Below, piece after piece: positions 36,101-48,100 of a stretch of DNA of 64,000 nt. Position numbers and translations under genes: made by a program. Under the pieces are notes generated by a model. The model ran no database searches, had not been told where the DNA came from, and was given only the letters and a program-made list of their open reading frames with translations. Numbering within the stretch: the first letter of the stretch is position 1; each line of letters begins with the position of its first letter. The stretch is from Tanytarsus gracilentus (taxonomy: Eukaryota; Arthropoda; Insecta; Diptera; Chironomidae): positions 1,302,001 to 1,366,000 of the forward strand of contig JAXRKN010000040.1 in NCBI GenBank assembly GCA_038502055.1. Reading direction: 5' to 3'.

Positions 36101-39100
36101 CCTTTCAAACAACGCCGTGAAGTGGCTGTGCCAGAGATTAGCCAAAAGGTATGATGGGGTCTTGAGTGAAAAATGCAAAGGGATGTAAAACTTTTAAAGT
36201 TTTGAATTTCTTAAAATCACGAAGAATTTTTGAAAATAATTTTTTTCCCTTGACATCTTAAATTTTTCTTCACACAAACTTTTTTACGCTCGACAAGCGA
36301 TAAGCGAGTAACCGCGCGAGAAAATTCCTTCAATTTTTATGAGCGTAAGATCTTCGGAGATGTCAGTAATTCCCATAAAAAAATATCAGTAGCAAAAGAA
36401 GTGAATTAATAAGAAATTTATTCAGATATTTCGTGTCTTAACCTATTCGAATTAGGTGGAGAAAAATATCTTCGTCATCATTCGGCAGCATTTTAGAGAT
36501 CAAATGAGTGAGATTAACGTTTTTCGAACGACGAATATTCTTCTTACTTCTCAAGCTCACGCGCGCAGAGATGAACCGCAAAGAGATAATTTCGCACTCA
36601 ATAAAAAACTTTTTATAGATCATAAATGTTTATTATTATGACTTTTCTTGGCATTTGCGAATTCCGGTGAGAAACGCGCCTTTTGAAAAGATATCGACGC
36701 GAATTTTAAAAGATGAGATGAAGTGTGTGTGGAGATTAACATACATTTATTTTATTATGGAATATTTTCTCAAATGTTTATAAACCGTCACCATAAACGC
36801 AGCAACAAATTGATGAAAGATGTGAGCGCGCGACAATTGAGTGCTTCGGATCCAGAAAATTACGTTTAAAAATAAAATTTAATTAAAAGTTTTAAATGAA
36901 ATGAAATGGAAACATCTCAATGGAAATGTCAACTTGAAAAAGTCACAAACCGGAAGAGGGAGATAATAAAGAAATGCTAGGGTATTGGCACTGAAGACGA
37001 AACAATGAATTCTTTCACGAATCTCACGCAGTATGACAAGAAGGAAATTAAAGGAGAGACATTTCAGAAAAAAGTTCATCTAGAAGTGCGGATCATAGAT
37101 AAATATATAAATTTTTATGTCATTGAAGGACTCTTTAAGGGATGCAGTAAACAATTGTTCCTATTGTCATTCAATTGTGAGGGATGATGAAATTGAGCGT
37201 GATGAGCATCATATTTTAATTAACGTGAATCAATTCAAGTGAAGTCGTTAATCTTTCTGTTTATTTTATTTGAGTGGATATTTTAAGCTTAAAGAATAAT
37301 TTTTTAAATAAAAAGTTTAAAAAGGTTAATTTAATAATTTATAAATTTTCGTCTCATCATGAAATCAGATCGATCTCAATAAATCTGGAATCAAATTCTC
37401 AATCATATCACAAGACACTCTGATGATTCAGAATATTGCTTAGAAATAAATAAATAATACGCTTTTTAGTGATCAAAGCAGAACAAAGCAAAAATAAGAC
37501 GAAGATGCTCGAGTATGTGAGTGAGAGAGAGAATATGAATAGAATTTTTCATATTGCAAGCAAGTAAGTAAGCAAAAGAGAGAATTTTAATTTAAAAAGA
37601 GGTCAATCGATGTCAAATGGAATCACGAACAATATCTGTTACACATTTAAATTATCATTTAATCGAATGCGCTTAATTCGATCGAGTCAATGATTTGTGT
37701 GTGCGGAGTTGAAGATGTATGGAAATTTTTCAACTCATCAATCGCAATTGTGACAATTTCTAGATTTCATGATTGCATCAAATGTCATCAGTGACAGTCA
37801 CCAGCTGTGTATCGTGGACTATCTCATAAAATTCAAATGTTGCATTTTTTCCTCTCGCTGCTGTCCGAGCCTCAAAATATGTCTCGATCGAAAACATAAA
37901 ATTCCTCTTTGTAATTATTTATCATAATTGAACAGTTTAAATCAATATGACGACAGTAATTTTGGCAATAAAAAAGAGCATCATCTCAAATCATCCCAAA
38001 AAAAGACAGCAGTCGAGCATTAAAACATGCGAACGGACAAGAAAATTTTTTTGTTGCTTCACAAAAATCTCATTTTTGTGTGATGATTATTTATCAAAAA
38101 GACACAAACAGCAGCAGCAGTCGAAAAAGAAGAAAAGTAAGAGAATAAATACGAAGAAAATCTGGTTTTACACGATACATATGAAAACACGCTGTTGAAT
38201 GCCTTCTCGCAATCTCTTCTGTTGACGAATGATTGAATTAAATTTTTCCTCGGCGCGCACTTGATATCTCCTCAAAATGCTTTTCTCTCACATATCTCTC
38301 GCGCTGTTGCAGATCAGAATTTAGCAACAATTTTTTTTTATATCGCTCTGTGATTATTTGGTGAGTGGGTTTAAGTCTGTGAAGGATTTATTAATATTAA
38401 ATTTTTTGCTGCTACCACGTCGCGTTGTGAGAACGAATGAGAGATATAGACAGTGATATCGTTCGAAAATCAGATTAAAAATGTTTTATTAAATTTATTA
38501 CTGAAGGCGGATTAGTTTAATTATGATGCGATCAATGCAAAACATTGTGTGAATAAGTTCGAGGTAGTTGTTATAAGTTTTGTGGGAACGATTGAATATA
38601 TTTGAGTGTGGATATTTTTGTTGATCAGGAATTTATGTTTAAAATATTTCAAACGACAAAATGTGTTCTCGCAACAAAACGAAGATGATCACTTTTGTAC
38701 AAAGTGAAATGGCATCGAGTACTCCTCAAGTATTCAAGAAAAAAAGTCAAAATCTTCTTTTTACTCTTCACTCCTCTTCGATCATTTGCTCTGCTTGTTG
38801 AACGTTTGACTGATCAAAATATTTCAATTCCTCGTCACAAATTTTTCTCTTCTTTATCTCTTTTTGTCGCGAATAAATTTTTCATCATTTTTCTTCGTTT
38901 TCGTTTTTTTTTGGTTGCGAATCCAAAATGTGTTATTGCCCTCTTGTCTCTCCATTCTACGGTGCTACTGCGAGGTAGCTACTGCTGTTGCTAAATAAAT
39001 ACATTTCATTATTTTATTTATTAACATCGATGGGTGTTTTTCATCATACACACAAATTCTTCTTTATCATCATCATCATCTCGGGGTCTTTTGCTGCTTG

Positions 39101-42100
39101 CTACTGCATTGCAGTTTTTTTATGATATCTCCTTCGCATTAAACATATATATTGTACGTGTAAGTAGCGATCAATTCGTTGCGATGTCGCATGCAATCAT
39201 TTTTGGACATTTATTTCGATCATTGGATTTCAAGCGCGTACAGGTGGATGACATGTGATTATTTGGGATCATTTGTGCGAATTTATCGCTCTAAGCCTTT
39301 TTTTGTTTTTTGGTGATGAAAAGTTTTTTTGTATGTTTTTATATCAAAATTCAGCAATGGACTTGCAATAATTCATCGATCACCGACAGTAATTCATCAT
39401 CGCGAGAGAATATATGAGAAATGTCTTTACCAAAAAGTTCAACATCAACATTACAAATTAAATCAATTTCTTATTCTATTTTTTCATCATATCCTCGCCT
39501 CTCGTTCGTCCATCTACGATGTTCGCTTGTCAAAATCTCTGTTAAGACTTTAAATGGTCAACGGAATTTATGTTTTTCGTGGCACATTTTGATGATTAAA
39601 GAATTTGTGTATTTGCTGCTGCAAACATGGCTTAAGCATAGCAACAAATAATTTTTTGCTCTCAATATCTTCGAGACTAAATTTTTTAAAGAATAAGAAG
39701 AAAAAAATCGACAATTACTGAATGCAATAAAGTTGCAGCATTTTTATGCAAATCATCGTATCTCTTGAGATGATGTTGACGAGTGTATAATTTTGATTAA
39801 AAAAAGAGAGAGAAGAGGAAGAAAAAAAAGTGTCCTGAGGGATTCTAGCCCCAACCGGAGATGATAAAGAGTAAGTGAGTGAGAGAGAGACTCCTAATTA
39901 TGTCAAGAGATTGTGTTGTTGGCTTCTGCTGGTGCTGTCGAGAAGGCATGGACAGGAGACAAATTTAATGTGCCCGTAAGAGATTTCCAGTTTTTTTTCT
40001 CTCTCTAATTCCTTCGACTCTTTTTTTTCGGAGGGCATTAAATATGTTCGCAAGAAGAAAAACCATCAAAATAATTCATTTCTGCGTTACATGTCGCAGT
40101 TGCTGAATTGTACATTGAAAAATCAATAAATTACTTATTCATGTATTCTCGAGAAAAAAGTCAACATTTTTTCTTGTGTTGCACTCAAAAGTTGAAGTTG
40201 ATTATCATCATTTTTATGATTGAATATCCAATCGCTATTTATTTTGGATTTCTTATGCAGGTTTACTGATCATATTCATTCTGATTTTATGATACGTTGC
40301 ATTGTCGTCGACATTCAAAATAAGGATCAAGTTAAAATTGACTCGCTGAAGTTAATTTTCTATAAAACAAATTTTTGACTTTAAAAATGTTTAGTCTCAT
40401 CAAATGCCCTGAAGAGGAGAAAAATATGAAGTATAAAAGAGAATTATTTTAATGAAAGATGATCTTCTGTGCAGTAGACGCACATTTATGAATAAATTCA
40501 ACGACCAACAAGAATGTTTATGTTTGCGAATGCATTATAAATCATCGATCGACTGAAGGATTGAATCAAGAAGGAGTTTAGACGCGAAAATGCAATTTCC
40601 TGCGTGATATTTCATCAAAATCCATATCGATAAAAATAAGAAGAACTTTTTTAGTGAAATTTAGAGCAGATCTTCTTCCAAAAAATTGAATTTGTATTTT
40701 ATCATGTGTTGTCGGTTGTCGCTTTAACATAAAATGCTAGCAGCATCGTCGCTACTGCAATTCTCTCTCTCATTTCTTTCTTCTCGCCAGCAATGCGAGT
40801 GCACACACAATTATTGTATAAGAAGGATTTTCGTACATCGAGGCTGTATATAAATTTATCATCGACACAAAACAAGGCAACACACTGAGAGGTGGACGCG
40901 ATGCGATGACGATGGTGAAAGAGGAAGAAGAAGAGAGAAATGTAATATAATTTGAATGAGGAATTCGGTAGCAGAGTTTTTAATGTTGTGTATTCTGTTT
41001 TGTGTCGTTATACGCAAGAAGTAAGAAAAATTAATTCTCTTACACAAGGTGAAGATTTTTTAGCTGAATTTTTCCAATTTGTGAAAATTTTTCATTGATT
41101 TATTTTATTTTTTCAAAATTATTTTTAAAAAATGCGCTTAGACACCCACAGTTTATATAATTAATTTATTTAAATACTTTTTCGTGTTGTCCGATGCATT
41201 GTGGATGTGATCATTAAGCGGCGTTGACAGCAGCCACACAATAATATTAAATGTTGAAGAAATTAGCGAATGAAGCTGCTGTTAGCAGGAGGTGCATTCG
41301 AGATTTCCGCATTGAACGACTGGAAAAAACAACTTTGCAGACAAAAGAAATCAATTTATATTCAAATTTTTGATTTCTCGCATAAAAATTGATCACTTAG
41401 GCTCAACTCACGCACAACTCGCCTTAGAGCATAATTTTCGGGACCTCATCAAAATCATGTAATTTCATTCAGCAATTTCTCAAGAAGGAAAAATTCGTCT
41501 CTCGTGTGTGCTAAATTGCAGAAGCCGAGCAGCGACTAATTCTTCTTCGCTTGAGGCCTAAAAATTCGATTTGTGATGTGTGTGCACACACATTCTTTTT
41601 TTTGTGGTAAAACTACGGGAGCTCAAATGAGCGAAAAATGCATGACAAAAATATTTTAAGCGCAAGAATGAAAGGGAAGAAGGAAAAACGAGATTATTAT
41701 TTTCAAAGGAAAATCCCGAGGGCCAATGCAAAATCTGCGAGTGAAGTGAATTAAAATGAGCAACATACAAAAATGATCAATAATTGTCGGAGGTGATGAT
41801 CTGTTCCTCAATCGATCCCTGATTATTTTTCATTCTTGTCCGGGGCAGTAATTATAGCATGCGACGAGGGATGTTAACTCTTTCGGGGATTTAAGTACAT
41901 TCTATCCAATAATGAATAAATTAAGAACGACGCTCGGAATTAATCAAATTTTACTCGAGAATTTTTAGGCAGTTGCAACAACGCATTGGAATTTCTGCGA
42001 CGAATTTTTTAATTTTTTGTTGCAACTGATTTGATGTCTCGTACACACCACATTCTGCAGACAACGCGAATAATGACGAAAATGGGATGAGAATCGAGCA

Positions 42101-45100
42101 ACAACCAGTAGCCAGTAGCTGTTACACAGCTTTTTATATGCATTTTACCTTTTTATCATTATTATCATTTACTTTAGCCAATTCTCTTCTCCTCTTTTAC
42201 TTTTTTTTTGTTGCAACAACCCTTTTTGTGAATTTCTTTGCATTTTATTTAAAGAGAAAAATTTGACTGACTGTTGAGTGATCGGAAGAATGTTCTGTTG
42301 AAGATATTTTTTGTGCAATTGTATGTTGATTTTTTTATTTATAGCTGGATTAGAAATTTTTTCACCAAAAAACTAAAAATATTTTCCAAAATCTATCTCG
42401 AATGAAAATAAAATATAAAATTTCAATCTCAGCTTAAACAACCACAATAATAACAGCACACACGTAAAAAACACCATCATCACGTTGTTGGTATGAAAAA
42501 AAATATATCAACAGCATTAAATGAATGAAAAAACCGCTCTCCGATTAGCTAACTAAGAAGTGTCGGTGAATTTCTTTTTGATGTTTTCAGCTCAGTTTTA
42601 TTATTTTATTAACTTCCATTTCTTGTGCTTTATTTTTTTTGGCATACAGCTGAAAATTTGAGGAATATTTTTTTGTGTGTCGCGGATTAATGCGGAGTGC
42701 CATAAAATCCTTTAATACGCAAAGCATATTGTAGATGTGTGTGACTAACCCATGTCGTTTGGCCTTTATCGCAATTCCATATTATCGAATGGCGGTTTGG
42801 ATAAAAGAAAATTTCTTTCACACCCAGTTGAATGTGTGTGAGACGCTTCGATATCAGATTATGAGCTTTATTAAAGCTGGCCGAATAAACGAAATCTCTT
42901 TTTTTGTTTGTTTGATTAAATTTTAAAAAATTCTTTTGTGAGCGCTCTCAAAGTGATTTTGCCGACAAATTTCATAAAATTTTAAAAAATTTCAATCTGG
43001 ATCCACTAAATATTAGAAAATCTTTAATTTTGCAAATTCACTCTTAATCTCTTGTGGGTCAATGATTTTACGAGAGAGTCTGTGTATGTATATACAACAA
43101 TAAATTATTTGAACACGCAAAAAGAGCGAGCAAGAGAGGTATAAATGCTTAAAGCGAAGAATTATAATCCTTTTGCGAAAAAAAGCTTTAAAAATAAATT
43201 TTATGAATATCCGCTGTAAGCTGACGGACTTGACTTTGCTTGGGATTAACTTTTAGCGTTTCGGAATTGGCATTTTATTCGTTTATACACGCATATAAAA
43301 CATATTTCGGGAATTAATTTGCTTCGACATTGCTTTTAAGCCCATGCGAGGATCTTCACGACTATTTTTACGATGAGATGTGTGTGTGTGTGTGTTTTAT
43401 CGAAAATTCTTCTAGCAGCCTAAACTTTATTTTTATGCTCTTTCACTTAATCGCTATTAACTCTTCGTCTTTATAGTTTGCCGGCATCAGCAGCACATAC
43501 AGCGTTTAACCTCTAGCGGCCATATTAGACGCTGCTACTTTTTTTTATCTTATCTCAAAAGTCTTGGCCACGATTAGCGGCCACCGATAACTGCACAGAG
43601 CACATATATCCCTCCAATATTTCGGCTTTGCATTTTTAATCATCGACCCGCGTCGTCATTTCGTGATCTTCATCTTCATCGTGATGATGATGAGAAGCTT
43701 AACATTTTTCGTTATTTATTATTAAACTTTTCGAAGCGAATAATCCTAATAATTTTAATAGACATTTAAAATTCACATTCGAGAGTCTGTGTAGATGTTG
43801 ATACATCGCTGGTTTTGGTGGAATTATAATATTTTTAATCTTCCAACACTCACTGGATGAGTGTCTTGCCTCACTCAGCAAGCTCAAGCTAGTAGTCACA
43901 AGAAAAATATGTGTAATAAAATGAGAAGACAATGTTAATCTTTTTTTCTCTCTCTTAAGTGCTTGATTTATTTCCCTCAAATTCGATCGCTAATCTACCT
44001 TTAACATACATTCGTGCCGACGACGGAGATGTCGCGTATGAAATTAATTTTTCTCACATTTTAATCGATATTATTTTTTCTCTCGAATTAAGATTTGTGG
44101 AATTTTTAGAGGAGGATTAAGAGCAGATTTGAATATTTTTATGAAAACTGTTAAGATTAAATTTTGTTCGAGGAGGGACTTAAAAAATGTGTTAACTAAA
44201 TGAAAAAAGTTAAAGTCCGTATAAAGATTAGTTAAGAAATTTTTTCATCCGCCGAAAGTTCTTTTAATAAAGTTAAAAACACTAATTGATTTTTCTCCAC
44301 AAGTCAAGTGTGTGGTAGTTTCATAATATTGACACTAAAACAACTAATCAAAAGCTAATTGAGCACCATTTAAATGCCATCAGGAGCACATACGAGAGAG
44401 ATAATCAAATAAATGTTTACTCTTAGTCAGTCCACAAAATGTGGCGTGGACAAGTCTCTTGAAACAGGCTTCTGATAGAAAATGACATTAAGCGGCATGC
44501 AATGTTGCAATTTTTTAACACTTCCACTATGAAATGTTTTAATTATTAAGTCAACACAATGCTCTCAATTCTTTCATTCTCACTCGGGGTGATGATTTTA
44601 TTTTTCAAGACTTACAGTATGCACCGCCATCATCATTTTGTTTCCTTAAAAGGCTCCCAGCGCGTGTGTGTGTTTGTGCTTTCATATCGAGTGATATATA
44701 ATTATTATTATGATCACTAACAATTGTGTAAATTCAATTGTAGAATGAAAAACATTAAAACTGCCTGGCTGAACTGTCGATTTAATGTACTCATCATTTC
44801 CTGAACTCCTTCATTTGCACCTGTTGTTTGATATGGCGAATTTTACAAATACTTTTCTGTCGCGGTGAGTGACAAAAATTTCTGAATATAAAACCGTTAA
44901 ATTGAATATTGAGGAAAAATTTATAATAAACTAGAGGACGGATGATGATAATAGACAAAGTGCATTCAAGTGAGGGAATAAAAAATTTTATAAAAAGGGT
45001 TAAAATGCAATTGAACTTGAAAATATGTCGAGAGAGAAATTTATGTGAGCAATATAAGTTTGTTTATTGAAGCATTTCGAATAATGACGCTATTAACTAT

Positions 45101-48100
45101 TGTTCCTAAACCGAAATAAAATTATAACCAAACCCATTATGATTTGAGGATACGAATAAAAAGTCTTCAAAAATTTTTATATTTTTTTGACATTCTTCTG
45201 TTTTATGTGACAACAGTGATGATCAAAAAAATGCTAAGAAAAAGTTTATCCAACTATGACAGCAAAACTACTTCCGATTAAAATTAGTTGAATTGCCCTA
45301 AAGCCTTACTGATACCAGGGGATGACTATTTGAGTTATAAAGTTAAAATTTATTTTTAAGTTATTTTTTAAGTGTTGACCCCTGTAATTTAACATCTAGC
45401 TACTGCTCCTACGAAACAGGCACCAAAAGAGAAAATAAAAAACTGAACATTATCTACCCCTTTTCCCTCTGTTTTTAACATGTACACTGAATTATCCACA
45501 TCTATCTTCATACAATCGTTGGTGTGTGACGAAATGCATTATTATTTCAAGCGCTAGGCTTGTAAAAAGTGCCATCGTATTCAAATTATTAAGCCTGAAA
45601 TTAATTCTCTCTTTAACCCTGTTCTTACTTTTTTTGCGGATGTGTTTCCCACATCCATATAACGTTCGTACATAAAAACCATTTTAACGGTCTTCAGGAA
45701 ATAATCGAAGACTTTCTAGGCGGCGAAAGAGTAAGAAAAAAAACAGGGTTGGTTCTATCGGAATTTAACCAATTTATTGTCTCCTCTTTTATAGACACTG
45801 AGCATGTAATCGCTTACTCATGCATAACAATAACAAATTACTCTCGCAGCTCTTAATTAGTCAGTTACAAAGAAATTTTAGAATAATGCATTCGGATGAT
45901 CGTGGTGGCATTAAATTATGCACTTAATATGATGGTGGTGGCGGGTAACGGATAGTCATTAAAAATTAATTTTCTGTCGCATTTTTTGAGTTTTTTAATA
46001 TTTAATTTTTAGCTTAAGTTTAAAAACAGTTCAATGACAAGCAAATTTAAAAATTTGTTAAAAAATTTAATCTTATCAATTTTCTACAAAACCGAACAAA
46101 TTCCTCGCACAACCGAAAATTATGAGGCCAAACACAAACGTTAAACAGACAGTATGGGGACATCGATGTAGAAATTTTGAAAGATGATTTAAACACTTTC
46201 CTTCTTATCTTTTAACATGAAATAATTTCTAATGTAGGTTCAATAATTTTCGATTTATCATCGAGTTATGGGAATTTCCCGCCACCCACACATTACTGAA
46301 TGATATCACCTTAAACATCAGGTGAATTAATTAGAAATAAAAATGATTTATTTATGGTGAGTTTTTCGTTAATGGATCAATGCTCAATTCAATTAAGCGA
46401 TAACACCGCGAAGCGATTTAAAATCACATTTGAAGAAGTGGCGGTGAAGAAGTGGAAAAATCAAACCTCGAATTCTTAATCCGAAGAGGTTAAAAATGTG
46501 GAAAAAATCATAAATCAATCATTCGCGCCGATTTCGTGCCACACACTCACATTTGGCACTGCTTTTTCTTCGAATAATAATTAAAAGAATTTAAGCCGAC
46601 ACCCACTCGAGACTATCTGACTTGATGATGAAATTACCTCATTGTTGTTGTCAAAAATAAAATAAAAACTTTTGTGAATTATAAAACGTTTAATTTCTAA
46701 GTTTTAATAAATTCGTAATTTTACCTCGAGCCCTATGAGTAATTTTTTTTCCTTTTTAAGCTGCATTAATTCATCATTTCAACAAAAAAAATATTTCAGT
46801 TGATGGATTAAGAATTCCGGCTGATACCGTCAACCGTAAAGGTAAAATATCGCGAATTAATACTCAACAAATATTTTTTTTCTACTTTTTTTTTCGGCGA
46901 CTTGTGTGTGTTTAAGGCTAATCCCATATGCCAAGATTTTTAATATTAATTGATGATAAAAATGTTAACACGTAACGCGCATTTCAGTCCTCATATATCA
47001 CGGATTAATGGTGATTTTCTTTTTCTACAATCACTGATTCCACTGTGAGTATAGTGCGATGAAATAAAATTGTTCATATGTGCGAGGAAAGTTCTGTGCT
47101 TCTTCTTTACCGTGGCGCATATTAAATTATAATTTTTGATAAAAAATTATATTAAAATTAAAATTTTTAAATTGTTTAAAATATGATAAAATTTTTTAAA
47201 AACGCAATGTCCGTTAAATTCAGGCTTCACTGTACTGGTATTTTTGATAAGTCTAATAAAATTTATCACGTGAAGGATTTGGAATTTTATTTATTTATTT
47301 TTTCGGGGTTGGTTAATTCTCAATTTTTGACTTTGAAAGATTTCTATTTAATGCTTATTTTTCACGAGAGTCACACACGACATATAACGAATTATAACGC
47401 TGAACTTGATGGTATTAAAGTGTTAAAGTAATCAAGACAGAAAAATCGAGTGAAAAAATCGCGCGAGATTTTTTTTGTTAAGATGATTGGAGGGATTTAT
47501 CGACCAAGAGCTTGAACGAGTGTGAAAGAAGATCCACCATCATCAACTGCAATAAATATTTCTTAATTCAGATTTAAGAAATGGAGAAAAAAAGAAGAGA
47601 TGAAATTATTTTAAATGATTGTTTGTTTGTGCTGCCGCGAGTGTGTGCGGGGATTAACCAAGAGAATCTACAGGAGTGAAAAAACTCTTTCGAACAAAAT
47701 ATTCATGTATGTGAAATTGTCAACAGATTATGCATCATCGACAACAAGTGAGCGTGCGGAAAGCAGTTTACGCTATCTCAAAAATGATTTTTAAAAACTG
47801 AATCGGCGACTGCTTTATAAAAATCCACCATTGATTTTTCATCAAAACTCAAGGGGCTGGCACTCTCCGTATACGGAAAAATTTGCACCTTTTTTCCTTT
47901 TTTCTTTTTTCCGTTTTCTTCCGTTATTCTCCGTTTTCTTCCGTTTTTTCCTTTTTATTATATTTTCCTTTTTCTTTAAAGAACAAAAAATTGTTTCAAA
48001 AGATTTTTTTAAAAATGAGAAAAATTACTAATTTTTATTTTTTTGCATAAGGTGGACTCGATAGGTATAGTAAAAATGAAAAAAGATGTTAATTTTTATT

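Noticed and set aside
40859..41047. Short minus ORF in dve intron 1 as a possible alternative exon
   Set aside because: It has no clear acceptor/donor pair in a phase that would join dve exons and no similarity to Dve.
45317..45390. CAGGGG...CCCCTG pair resembling hAT ends
   Set aside because: Only six bases match clearly, the interval is about 70 bp and the flanks show no duplication.
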